Assembly: GCF_015773195.1 (NCBI RefSeq)
Contig: NZ_JADWYK010000002.1
Coordinates: 186,001 to 250,000, forward strand
Source: Hymenobacter guriensis
Lineage (GTDB): Bacteria > Bacteroidota > Bacteroidia > Cytophagales > Hymenobacteraceae
DNA length: 64,000 bases
Direction: 5' to 3'
Below the pieces are notes generated by a model, which worked only from the letters and a program-made list of their open reading frames with translations, was not told the DNA's origin and made no database searches. Positions 24,512 to 34,300 of this stretch are shown here, piece by piece. Position numbers and translations under genes: made by a program. Within the stretch, counting starts at the first letter, position 1. Each line of letters begins with the position of its first letter.

Positions 24512-24970
24512 CTAGCAGCATCCGCCTCCCGGGGCGCAACCGGCAACCTGCAGCTGCGGCAGGGCAAGCTGGTGGCTGGGAATGCCGCAGGCATCCTGCG
24601 CGAGGCAGGCCGTCTGCCTGGGAGTTAACACGAAATCCGTTCCGTCGAACATAAGGCCGAATTTGCCGATGGTCTGCTGCTGATACTCCACCTCAATATC
24701 CAGATCCTCAGACCCTAGGATTTTCTCCGACAAGGCGAGAATGTGCAGAAACTTACGGGGAGCAAGCCGGTGGTCGTAGTCGCCGGCTTCCCAAAGCTGG
24801 AAGTTGGCCGCAGTTTCCCGTCGCTCCACGCCCCCGCAGTCGATGAAGTGCTTGTTTACCAGGCCCACTTCCGTTACATGGAAATGGGCGGGCAGGTAGG
24901 AGCCATCCGGCAGGCGAAAATTAACGGCTTCAACCCCCGCAAGGGAGGCTTTCATTTCAGATATCTTCAT
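24512..24970 (-). CDS. DUF6428 family protein
   Basis: The 152-residue protein is of a type usually found directly after ArsR regulators in Bacteroidota. Recognisable blocks are 'VNFRLPDGSYLPAHFHVTEVGLV', 'KHFIDCGGVERRE' and 'ANFQLWEAGDYDHRLAPRKFLHILALSE'. The C-terminal tail is cysteine-rich ('ACLAQDACG', then 'GCAPGGGCC'), which could bind a soft metal or metalloid. No biochemical function is known to me. It is 31 bp downstream of arsR and probably cotranscribed. Confidence 0.85.
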   Translation of the reverse strand: MKISEMKASLAGVEAVNFRLPDGSYLPAHFHVTEVGLVNKHFIDCGGVERRETAANFQLWEAGDYDHRLAPRKFLHILALSEKILGSEDLDIEVEYQQQTIGKFGLMFDGTDFVLTPRQTACLAQDACGIPSHQLALPQLQVAGCAPGGGCC

Positions 24971-25001
24971 GATCAGAGTATTTGAAGGATGAGAAAGTCA
25001 G

Positions 25002-25352
25002 TTAGCAGGCGCAGGCCTCCGCCGGCCCGCTGGCGGGAGCAATAGCCACCTCGCCGAAAAAGCCGGCGAACTGCTGCCGGACCTGTTGCAGCAGCTCATA
25101 GTTCAGGCAGTAGCAAACGGTGAGGCCGTCGATTTCGCCCCGAATCAGGCCCAGCGCCTTTAGCTCCTGCAGGTGTTGCGACACGGTGGTGCGGCTCAGG
25201 GGCAGCTCGGCGGCTATGTCGCCGGAAATGCAGGTTCGTTTGGCGGCCAATAGCTGGATGATGGCCACGCGGGCGGGGTGCGCCAGCGCCTTGGCTACGC
25301 GGGCAAGGTCCTGCTGCTGCTGGGTAAACTCCGTGGTTTTGGCGTGCGTCAT
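25002..25352 (-). CDS. ArsR-family transcriptional regulator
   Basis: The 116-residue winged-helix repressor has the core '[52 protein letters not shown]' in two blocks. Candidate metal or metalloid ligands are the Cys in 'RTCISGDI', the 'VCYCLNYE' pair and the 'EACAC' tail. A perfect palindrome with 22-bp arms (25368-25414) lies just upstream and covers its -7 element, as expected for an autorepressor. It heads a cluster with DUF6428, a phosphoesterase and a GNAT. No arsenate reductase or arsenite pump is in the window. Confidence 0.93.
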   Translation of the reverse strand: MTHAKTTEFTQQQQDLARVAKALAHPARVAIIQLLAAKRTCISGDIAAELPLSRTTVSQHLQELKALGLIRGEIDGLTVCYCLNYELLQQVRQQFAGFFGEVAIAPASGPAEACAC

Positions 25353-25367
25353 ACGAAGAGCATCTTA

Positions 25368-25414
25368 CTATGACGCAAATATACGACATGGTATGTCGTA
25401 TATTTGCGTCATAG
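25368..25414. promoter_or_regulatory. Long perfect palindrome, probable ArsR operator and divergent promoter
   Basis: Two exact 22-bp arms (25368-25389 and 25393-25414) flank GGT. Each arm contains a -7 element: TATATTTG at 25399-25406 on the plus strand and the same at 25383-25376 on the minus strand. Inner half-sites read ATACGACAT. The minus-strand promoter serves arsR. The plus-strand one would start a short transcript towards the hairpin at 25470-25502. Confidence 0.8.
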
Positions 25415-25469
25415 CGAATTTATTTTTCAACTTCCTCCGAAAAGCCTGCGCTTACTCTCCTACCAAACA

Positions 25470-25502
25470 CAAACTCCGCAGCCGGTCCGGCTGCGGAGTT
25501 TG
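25470..25502. terminator. Strong hairpin between arsR and the gene at 25539
   Basis: CAAACTCCGCAGCC (25470-25483) pairs perfectly with GGCTGCGGAGTTTG (25489-25502) around GGTCC. On the minus strand it follows the stop of the gene at 25539. On the plus strand it would end a transcript from the divergent promoter at about 25412. Confidence 0.65.
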
Positions 25503-25538
25503 CACAGAATACGATGCACCCTTTTGTATATCAACCAA

Positions 25539-25934
25539 CTACACATCACGCAGCCACTGCGCGGCTACGCTGGCTTGCTCGAAGGGAAAAATCATGGGCC
25601 GCTCCTGCCCGCGCAGCTGCAGGCGAGCCGACAGAGTGTTGTAATACTCCGGGGGCGCTACCCAGGCAATGGCTTCTACTCCGGCATCGGCCGCGCGCGG
25701 GAAGAACTCCCGCTCAACCCACTCGGCCGCCCCGGTCCAGGGCTTGGTAAGCAGGGAATTGTCGTTCAGGATTTTGCGCAGCTGCAGCTGGTTCACGAAG
25801 CCCAGCACAGCGCGGCAACCGGCCGTTACCGTTTGCTGCGTCTGCTCACCGCGCCACTGGTTGTAAAGCCAGCCATTGGCCTCATCGTAATAGATGGTGA
25901 GGTACTCGGTATGTGCCAGTGCCGGTAAATTCAT
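25539..25934 (-). CDS. Hypothetical protein
   Basis: The 131-residue soluble protein starts 'MNLPALAHTEYLTIYYDEANGWLYNQWRGEQTQQTV' and continues 'GCRAVLGFVNQLQLRKILNDNSLLTKPWTGAAEWVEREFFPRAADAGVEAIAWV' in two blocks. The alternation of strand and helix resembles STAS/SpoIIAA-like folds seen in short Bacteroidota proteins, but I cannot assign a family firmly. It is monocistronic, followed by the hairpin at 25470-25502. The ATG at 25934 was chosen over an upstream in-frame start with no similarity. Confidence 0.65.
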   Translation of the reverse strand: MNLPALAHTEYLTIYYDEANGWLYNQWRGEQTQQTVTAGCRAVLGFVNQLQLRKILNDNSLLTKPWTGAAEWVEREFFPRAADAGVEAIAWVAPPEYYNTLSARLQLRGQERPMIFPFEQASVAAQWLRDV

Positions 25935-26079
25935 GCTACTCCAAACAGTATTCCTGCGCCCGGGCAAACCGGGCTACAGTACTCAACAACATGAGGCCTA
26001 ACGCGGAGCCACCCCAGTCACTACCACCTCCTGCTCCACCAAATGTAGAAGAAATAGTATAATACAACGCCCTGCAGTG

Positions 26080-26087
26080 TACCTTTG
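26080..26087 (+). promoter_or_regulatory. -7 element of the ferredoxin reductase gene
   Basis: TACCTTTG, an exact TAnnTTTG match, 88 bases before the ATG at 26176. Confidence 0.5.
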
Positions 26088-26175
26088 CGGCCGTTTAGTG
26101 CGGCCCGCCAACGTTTTAGCGGGTTTGGGTGTTTAACGCCTGCGCAGCCTTTCCGCGCAGCCTTTTGCTTTCCGT

Positions 26176-27189
26176 ATGAATTCTATTTCCACTGATATCT
26201 GCATCATCGGCGCCGGGCCGGTGGGGCTGTTTGCCGTTTTTGAAGCCGGTCTGTTGAAGCTGCGCTGCCACGTGGTGGATGCCCTGCCGCAGGTGGGTGG
26301 GCAGCTTTCCGAAATCTACCCAAAAAAGCCGATTTATGACATCCCGGGCTTTCCCGAGGTGCTGGCCGGCGACCTGGTGCGCAACCTCATGCAGCAGATT
26401 GCGCCCTTCCACCCCACCTTCACGCTGGGCGAGCGGGTGGAGCGTTACGCCAAGCTCGATGATGGCACGTTCCAGCTCTTCACCACCGACGGCACCGAAA
26501 TCATCTGCAAAACCATCTGCATAGCCGGCGGGCTGGGCTCCTTCGAGCCCCGCAAGCCGGCCATCGAGGACCTCGAAAAGTTTGAAGGCGGCCGGGGTGT
26601 ACACTATATGGTGCGCGACCCGGAGCACTTCCGCAACCAGCGCCTGGTTATTGCCGGCGGCGGCGACTCCGCCCTCGACTGGACTATCTTCCTGGCTGAT
26701 GTGGCGAAGGAAGTGACCCTGGTGCACCGCGGCACTACCTTCCGCGGGGCCGCCGACTCGGCCGAGAAAGTGCAGAAGCTACACGAAGCCGGCAAAGTAC
26801 GCTTAGTGCTGAGCAGCAACGTGACGCACGTGCACGGCAACGGCCACCTCGAAGCCGTAACCATTACGGCCAACGGCGGCAGCACGGAGTCGGTGGCATT
26901 GGACCACTTTATCCCGCTGTTTGGCCTCACCCCCAAGCTCGGCCCGATTGGCGAGTGGGGCCTGGAGCTGCAGGACGATGCGGTGAAGGTGAACACCCTG
27001 GATTACTCCACTTCCGAGCCCGGCGTGTTTGCCATCGGCGACATCAATACTTACCCCGGCAAGCTGAAGCTGATTTTGTGCGGCTTCCACGAAGCAGCCC
27101 TCATGGCCCAGGGAGCATTCAAATACATCAACCCCGACAAAAAGTACGTACTGAAGTACACCACCGTCAACGGGGTACCCACCTTGTAA
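26176..27189 (+). CDS. Ferredoxin/flavodoxin-NADP reductase, thioredoxin-reductase type
   Basis: The 337-residue FAD enzyme has an FAD-binding 'ICIIGAGPVGLFAVFEAGLL' at the N-terminus, the NADPH-binding 'LVIAGGGDSALDW' in the middle and the C-terminal FAD loop 'PGVFAIGDINTYPGKLKLILCGFHEAALMA'. It has no CxxC redox pair, which separates it from thioredoxin reductase and puts it with the TrxR-like ferredoxin reductases. The 2Fe-2S ferredoxin gene follows 101 bp downstream and is a plausible partner. Confidence 0.9.
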   Translation: MNSISTDICIIGAGPVGLFAVFEAGLLKLRCHVVDALPQVGGQLSEIYPKKPIYDIPGFPEVLAGDLVRNLMQQIAPFHPTFTLGERVERYAKLDDGTFQLFTTDGTEIICKTICIAGGLGSFEPRKPAIEDLEKFEGGRGVHYMVRDPEHFRNQRLVIAGGGDSALDWTIFLADVAKEVTLVHRGTTFRGAADSAEKVQKLHEAGKVRLVLSSNVTHVHGNGHLEAVTITANGGSTESVALDHFIPLFGLTPKLGPIGEWGLELQDDAVKVNTLDYSTSEPGVFAIGDINTYPGKLKLILCGFHEAALMAQGAFKYINPDKKYVLKYTTVNGVPTL

Positions 27190-27285
27190 GTGAGTTAGTG
27201 ACTGCGTGATTTAGTGAGTTGATGTTCTCTTGATTACCAACTCACTAAATCACGCAGTCACTCAGTCACCCATTCACTCATTGAT
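27190..27285. repeat. Inverted tract of 8-base tandem repeats
   Basis: The left half has GTGA every 8 bases (27190, 27198, 27206, 27214). The right half repeats NNNNTCAC every 8 bases. The inner 24 bases of each half (27198-27221 and 27238-27261) are exactly complementary, with a 16-base loop. It lies between the reductase and ferredoxin genes. Confidence 0.75.
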
Positions 27286-27290
27286 ATAGC

Positions 27291-27617
27291 ATGACCGACG
27301 AAGTACGTGTGTATGTGGAAGAAGCGCCCGGCCAGCGGCGCGAGGTAGTAGCGCCCACTGATATGGGCCTGAGCCTGATGGAAATTCTGAAGGCCGATGG
27401 CTACGATATCCAGGCTACCTGTGGCGGCATGGCCCTGTGCGGCACCTGCCACGTGGAAGTGCTGGCCGGCCCCGCCCTGCCCGAGCCCAGCGACGATGAG
27501 CTGGCCATGCTGGAAAGCCTGCCGGTGATGACGCAGGGCAGCCGCCTTTCCTGCCAGATTCGTATCACCGAGCGGATGGATGGCCTGGTAGTGCGCCTGA
27601 TGCCACAGAACGCATAA
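27291..27617 (+). CDS. 2Fe-2S ferredoxin, adrenodoxin type
   Basis: The 108-residue protein binds its cluster through C44, C50, C53 and C88 ('CGGMALCGTC' then 'RLSCQI'), the C-x5-C-x2-C-x34-C spacing of vertebrate-type or putidaredoxin-like ferredoxins. Residues 'PSDDELAMLESL' form the usual acidic interaction helix. It probably accepts electrons from the reductase encoded upstream and passes them to an unknown oxygenase or Fe-S assembly step. The inverted octamer repeat separates the two genes. Confidence 0.93.
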   Translation: MTDEVRVYVEEAPGQRREVVAPTDMGLSLMEILKADGYDIQATCGGMALCGTCHVEVLAGPALPEPSDDELAMLESLPVMTQGSRLSCQIRITERMDGLVVRLMPQNA

Positions 27618-27660
27618 GAATTACTGATTGCGGCACTTCGTACTATCCGACGAAAAGTTT

Positions 27661-27709
27661 GAGCAATAAAAAAGACGCGGCCGCAACGGCCGCGTCTTTT
27701 TTATTGCTC
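27661..27709. terminator. Bidirectional terminator, 23-bp perfect stem
   Basis: Arms 27661-27683 and 27687-27709 are exactly complementary around CAA, with a GC core and A/T flanks. It separates the convergent ferredoxin gene and the gene at 27736. Confidence 0.9.
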
Positions 27710-27735
27710 TGGTTTGCTGCAATTAGAAGGCCCTG

Positions 27736-28203
27736 CTAGCGCCGGCGCGAAGTAGTTTTTTTCTTTGTTACCCGTTTCTTGCTACTGACCTTACGGCTGG
27801 TGGCGGAACGGTGCCGGGTGCGCGTATAGCGGCGGCGCGGGGCGGCGGGGGCAGCCGGCGCGGCAGTGGCTTCAGTGGTGGTTTTCTCGACGGCGGGAGC
27901 AGAGACTTCAGCGGCCGGTGCCGGGGCGGCGGCTACGTGCCGGGCCGTGGCGGCAGTTGCCACTGAAGCCGCTGGCTCGGGCTTGGGCGCCGTAGGCTGC
28001 ATCTTGCGGCGCACGGGCATCAGAAAGTCCCGCTCTACCCGCTCCTGGGCCGTTAGCTTTTCTTCCCCGGGCAAAGCCGGGCGCACGGGCACGGCCACTT
28101 TTCCGGCCGTATCGGGGGTGGAAGGAGTCGGCTTTTTCTGGCCTTGAGCCTGTGCTCCGACCCCGCTCAACAACAGCCCCGCACACAGTAATACGATACG
28201 CAT
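27736..28203 (-). CDS. Low-complexity secreted protein with a very basic C-terminus
   Basis: The 155-residue precursor has a signal peptide (MRIVLLCAGLLLSGVGAQAQ). It continues with a Pro/Ala/Thr-rich middle ('AAPAPAAEVSAPAVEKTTTE') and ends in a tail of Arg, Lys, Ser and Thr ('RRRYTRTRHRSATSRKVSSK', then 'KKRVTKKKTTSRRR'). No fold or family is recognisable. The tail recalls DNA- or polyanion-binding tails such as those of H1-like proteins, but the signal peptide argues for export. It has a good promoter: TTG, 20-bp spacer, TACTTTTG on the minus strand (28262-28232). Confidence 0.7.
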   Translation of the reverse strand: MRIVLLCAGLLLSGVGAQAQGQKKPTPSTPDTAGKVAVPVRPALPGEEKLTAQERVERDFLMPVRRKMQPTAPKPEPAASVATAATARHVAAAPAPAAEVSAPAVEKTTTEATAAPAAPAAPRRRYTRTRHRSATSRKVSSKKRVTKKKTTSRRR

Positions 28204-28231
28204 CAGCTACTTTCTTCGGTTGATGGGAGGG

Positions 28232-28262
28232 CAAAAGTACCATATCCTCAGCCGAATAACAA
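28232..28262 (-). promoter_or_regulatory. Promoter of the basic secreted protein
   Basis: On the minus strand TTG (28262-28260), a 20-bp spacer and TACTTTTG (28239-28232). The ATG is at 28203. Confidence 0.65.
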
Positions 28263-28343
28263 GCCACGTCCCAACCGACAGGCTGCAAAGGGCCTTTTCA
28301 GCCCTTTGCGCCACGATATTGAAAGTAAAAATGCAATTTCTTC

Positions 28344-31300
28344 CTATTTCCCTGACTGCTCCCCGATCTGCACCCGCGTACCGGCCGAGTGGGTAGTAAA
28401 CTCCGGTGCGTAGAGGCACTGCAGCTGCGAGAGGCCACCCGAAAAATCACCGCTCTGGGCGGCCCGCAGACGGTATTCGAAGGTGTGCGTGCCTTTGGGG
28501 AAGAAGCCGATAAAGAAGTTGGTGGCCGCGTCGCGGGGGCTTTCGTAGTAGCCTAGCCCGCCTTGGTAGCGGTAGCCCGAAGTCTGGCTGATCAGTTCCA
28601 GGCCGGCGGCCCGCTGGTCTTTCAGGTGCACGTATTCCAGGTCGCGGTCGGCACGCAGCACGAGGCGCACCACCAGCACGTCGCCCACCCGCAGGGGCGC
28701 GGCGGCGGTGAGGCGCTCCAGCACCGGGCCACCAGCCGTGCGCTGCTCCCGGAAGAGCTGCCGCTCCAGGCTCAGCGCCGTGGTGGCAGGCGTAATTTTA
28801 TCGAGCTGCTCGAAGTACTGCCAGTAGAGCGCGCCCCAGGCCACCCCAGCAACGGTCTTCTGCACCGAAACCTTGCCCTGGGCTGGCTTCACCTCTGCCG
28901 CCGACCACGTGGTTTTGAAGTATCCGGTGCCGGTTTGCTGGGCCATGGGTTTTACCAGTTCCCCTCCTACCCGCACTTGCAGAGGCTGGGTGGGCTGCAG
29001 CCAGTCGGAGCCGCGTAGGAGCAGGGCGTAGCAGGCATCGGCGGTGGCGCGGGTGCTTTCCCAGTGCTGGGTCTGCTTTTGCTTGAGCAGCCAGAGCTTC
29101 ATTTCATCCACCGCTTTCTGGTCGTCCTGCACTTCATCGAATGCCTCGATAAGCGTGGCCTGGGTTTCGGTGGGTGCTTCGCGCCAGTAGTAGCCGCCGG
29201 GTACTTCCTTCCAGTACATACCCAGCTCCGGCGAGTGCAGGGCATTTTCGCGCAGAGCCGTGAGGACGTCGCGCACGGCGGTGGGGGCGGCTTTCGTGCG
29301 GTGCAAGGCCAACGCCAGTTGGGCCTGGAGGTAACGCGTCTGGGCGGGCCAGTAGGTGGCGGCCTGCTGCTGGTAGTAGGCCTGCGCCGGTTGGGCCGAT
29401 TTTGCTACAGCCTGCTTCAACCAGAAGCTGCGGGCGTATAAGGCCTGAATCTGAATATCCTGGAGGTGGTCTTTCTTCAGGTCGACTTTCGGCTGTTTGC
29501 GCAGCTCGGTGTAGTCGCGCTGCAGTTGCTCATCGAGGTAGCGCAGGGCGTTTTGCAGGACGGGCCGGGCCTGCTCGTCCTGGCTGGCATCGAGGGCGCC
29601 CAGCTTCTGCAGCTTGCCAAAACCCGCTACGATGAGCTGGGTGATGTACCGGTCGTCGGGCATCTTCTCAAACCAGGGAAAAGCGCCGTTGGGCTGCTGC
29701 ATTTTGGATAGCTTGAGCAGGGCGCGGGCAGTTTCGGCGCGCAGGCGGGGCTCATCGAGCAGCTCGGCCAGGCGGCGCATCCGTTCGGTATCGTTCTGAG
29801 CATCTCGCACCCAGGGGGTTTCTTGCAGCAGCAGGGCTTTTACTTCCTGGTTTTGCTCCAGCTTGCTGGTAAGGGCCGATTTGTCGCCGGCCTGGGCGGC
29901 GCGCTTCCACTCGGCCAGTACGGGCTGCAGCCTGGGGTTCTGCTGCAGAATGCGGGCGGCCAGCAGGTTGGCGTAGAGGCGGCTGAACACCTGCTCGGAG
30001 CACTCGTAGGGGTACTCCATCAGGTAAGGCAGAGCCTGCACGGCGTACCAGGCGGGGTTGGGCGTCATTTCCAGCGTGAGCGAGTAGTTACGCCGTGTGC
30101 CCGACGTGGTGCTCGTCAGCTTTTTCAGCTCAAACTCCCGCGTAGCCGGCCCCACAATGGGCAGCGGCAGGCTTTCGGTGATGAGGATGCGGTTGAGCAG
30201 CACCGGCAGGGTGTTCTCCTCCCCGTCGGAAACAGTTTCTAGTTGCTTGTTTCTAGTTGCTTGTTTTTGGCTTTTGGCTTCTTTCCCCTTCTTCTTGCCA
30301 ATTCTTGATTCTTGATTCTTACTTCTCAGTTCTGCAGAGGCGACTACGCGGTAGGTAATGGCTTCAAGCGGCATCTGGCCTTCAGCGGTTTCAGGGATGC
30401 GCAGGCTCCAGCTTACGGCCGAGCTTTGGTTGGCGGCCAGCTGGAATGCCTGCTGGGCCGCGCCTTGTAGCACCTTGCTTTCGATGGGCTGCTGGGTGCG
30501 GGCGTCGAAGAGGAAAAGCTGGGTGGTACCGCTCAGGGGCTGGGCGGTGAGGTTGCTGAGCTTGGCCGAGAAGCGCAGCTGGTCGCCTTCCCGGAAAAAG
30601 CGCGGGGCGTTGGGTGTTACCTGCAGGGACTTTTGCGTCACTAGGTCGCGGCGAAGCAAGCCGGTGTGCAGCTCCTGGTCGTGGGCCAGGGCCAAGAGCT
30701 GCCAGCGCGTCACGGCTTCGGGCATCTGGAATTCCAGCACGGTTTCGCCCTGGTCGTTGGTGCGCAGCGCGGGCAGCCAGAAAGCCGTTTCGCGAAAATC
30801 CTTGCGGGCCTGCACGCTGGAGAGGTCGGGTTGAGCAGGCTTGGGTGCGCCGGCTACCACCACTTCTGCCAGACTCTCATCTTGGGCGTCAGCTACCCGC
30901 ACAGAAGTTACTGGAGCGGCCATAGCAGCCGATTCCACCTGCACACCGGCAACCTTCCCTTGCAGCATACGACTTACAGTCCCTTTGCCGCGCAGTTCCT
31001 TTTGATCTGTCGTTTCATCCTCGCCCAGATAGCCCCACATATGCAGGTGCGGGTAGACGATACTCCAAATGGTCCCGGCTACCGGGTTGCCGTCTAAGAG
31101 TTCTGTGGACTCTTCCGTCCTGAACTGCCCATTCCAACCCAAAAGCGCAGGATGGTACGGCTTCGGGAAATCCAGATCCATGAAACTGTGCGGCCGGAAC
31201 GTGTCCAAGGACTGGTCGTAGAGCGTGGCCAGCAGCTCGACGTTGGCAGGCTTGCCCTCGGCGTTGTGGATGGTAACGCGCCAGGTTTCTTTCTGGCCGG

Positions 31301-34300
31301 GCTGGAGCTTGTCGCGGAAGGTGGCAATGCTCAGGCGCAACGGCGCGGGCGGCGTGGCCACCTGCACCACGGCATTGTGCAGGTACAGGCGGTTGTCGCG
31401 CACCTGGGTGGTATGGATGTAAAGCTGCGTTTCACCAAGAGCTGCAGGCACGGGCACGGTTACCAGGCGCTGCTCGTTGGCGTTCAGCGTCAGCCACTCG
31501 CGGCGCAGGGGCTGGCCGGCGGCTTCTACTTCCACCAGTACCCGGGCGCCGGCTTCGCTGCCGCCTACCAGGAACTGGGCTGCTTGACCGGGGGGCACGC
31601 TGTCCTGCAGAGCCACAAACCAATCGGTGGTGGGCACGGGCAGCTCATTAGCCGAGGGAGTGTAGAGCGTGAAGCGCTGCTCGGTTTTGGCGGGCTGCTC
31701 CGCCGAGGTGGCGGTGGCTTCGAGCACATAGCGGCCGGGTTGCTGCCTGGTTAGCGCAGCGGCCAACTCTGGTAGCAGAGGCGTGGTATTGGTATCAAAG
31801 TCCTGGGTGAAGACCTCCGTGCGCGCCCAGGTGCTGTCGTTGTCTTCTTTCCCGTAGGCATCCAGCGGAAAACGGCGCTTGAACTCTTCGCGACTGAGGG
31901 CTTCGCGCTCGGGCCGCTCCCAGGCGCGGGGGCGGAAGGCGTGGGCGGGTGGCGTGAGACGGTAGAGGCGCAGCTGGCCCTTCGCAGGGCGGGCTTCGCC
32001 GGTGGCGTTGGTGCTCAGCAGCCGCAGAGCCGGCAGCTTTTCGCGGTTCAGGAGCTCCGGCACTTCCAACTGCAGCGTGAGGGCCGCGTTGCCCAGGCTG
32101 ATAGTTTGCTGACCGGTACGGGTTTCGCCGGCGGCATCCGTTACGTCGGCCGTTACTTCAAACACGTAGCCGGGGCCCCAGCCGCCGCGCTTGTTGGCGG
32201 CAGCCTCACTCTGCGCAGTAAAATTGACGGTGAATCCGCCCGCCGAATCGGTTTGGGTGGTGCCGTTGCTGATTTCCACTTCTGCCCGGCCATAGGGGCC
32301 CGGAAAACTCATCCGGCCGCTGTACGGACGGTACAGGGGCCAGAACGTGCGGCGCATCACGCGGTAGCGCACCGTGGCACCATCCACGGGCTGCCCGGCG
32401 TAGGCCGTGGCCTGGCCGCGCACCGCTACGGGCTGGCCCAGTACGGGCGTGCCTTTTACGGGTTCAAACGTGACCTGGAAGGTGGGCCGCTTGTAGTCTT
32501 CCACCGCGAAGCTCGCGCTACCATTATCAGTCTGCAGGCTCATTTCTCCGTTCAGCAAGCCCGTAGGCAGCACCACCGAGCCGTGGAAAGAGCCGAAGTC
32601 GGAGCTGGTGAAGGGCAGCGTCTGCACGGTCTGACCGTTTACGTCCACGAGCCGCACCGAAACGGGCTGCCCGGTGAGCAGGCGGGATTTGCCGGCCTGG
32701 GTTTCCGTCAGGATGCCTTTGAAGTAGAGCGTCTGGCCGGGGCGGTAGATGGCGCGGTCGGTGTACAGAAAAGTGCGGCGCTGGAGCTGCTCCTCGTCCG
32801 GGCGGTAGCGCGGGCCGTAGTAGCCGCCTTCCTCGATCAGCAAAGAATCGGCGCCTTTGGTCAGTAGCAGCGCCCGTAGGTGGATATTCTCGCCGGTAAC
32901 CATTCCCATAGCAACCTGGGCCTGGCCCTCGGCATCGGTGGTTACGTTCGTGCCCCGCCGCTGCTTGTAGTTGCGGCTGGGCTGGTCGTAGTACTGCATG
33001 AAAGGCAGCACGCTGGCCCCGGCCAGTGGCTGGCCGCTCTGCCGGTGCAGCACCAGCACCTGCGGACCGGACTGCGTGTTGGCGTTGCGGCGCACTAGGC
33101 TCAGCTCGCTCACGTGCAGCTCTCCGTACTCGGTGGACACGCCAGGCTTGTCTTTGGTGGGAGTATCAGCAGCCGTGCTGAGCACAATCAGATAGTGCCC
33201 CAACGGCAGCGCCGGGCCGGCCTGTTGCACACTGTGCGCCCGATAATCGGCGGGGCCCGCAACGGGCAGCGTCCACGCAGCGGCGGGCTTGGCGGCCAGC
33301 ACGCGGGCGTAGCGCTGCTGCCAGGTGCGGGGCTTCGGGTTTACCTGTTCCAAGTGGCGCACGACCTGGGCGCTGCTGACGCGGTAAGCCGTAGCATATA
33401 GCTGCGGAGCGTTGCGCACCTCCAGCTTCAGCAGCCAGGGCTTATTAGGCAGCACGACCTCCTCGGTGGTAAAGTGCAGGGCCACGGCTTCGATACCAAG
33501 GCGCAGGTTGCGGGCCTGCTGCGCCCCGAGAGATTTGGGGTAGGCTTTTTCGGCGGCTAGCGCCAGTTCACGGGCTTTGGCAGGGTTGGTTTCGCGGAGC
33601 ACGTTGGCCTGCTCAAACATAAACCGGCTGGCAATAGGCAGGGCACGATACGTATCGATAGCGCGCACCAGAGCTGCTTCGTACAGCGCGTCCTGGTCGG
33701 GCATTTCGGCATGCTCGCGCACAAAGCGCAGGCGGGCTAGGTCCACGTCGGCGAGGGCAGCGGGGTTGGCGGCCTCGCGGAGGCGGAAGGCCGTGAGTTC
33801 TTGCAGCACCAGTAGCACGTGGTACTGGCCGTTAAGCGAATCAGCCAGCGGGGTGGTCAGCTTCAGTTGGGCAAACTCGGCAGCAGAGCCGAACAGAGTT
33901 GGGTTGGTCAGCTTAAACTGCTCGGCGGGCTGGGTTACGTAATACTCATCGTTGCCGAGGCCCTCAATGGCGCGGTGGGCCAGCAGGTCGTAGAGGGTGG
34001 GCACTAGGGTAAGGCTCTCGACGTCGCCACCCGTCACGGCGTAGCCAAGCCGGGCCAGGGGCAGTTGCTGCTGGCGGCCGGGCTCTTCCTTCACCGAGGC
34101 GCGGTAGTGCCGCACCACGGCGCTGCCGAGACGGGCGGCATCCCAGGTGCGCAGGTCCTGGGCGCTGGTATCGGTGGGCGCCGCATTTTCGGTAGCGCCG
34201 CTGGTACGGTCGTAAAGCTGGTAGCGGTGCTCCTGGTAGTAGGTAACGTAGAGCTGGCCCAAGAGGCTGTGAAGAATGGGCCGGGCCGGGAACTGCGCGG

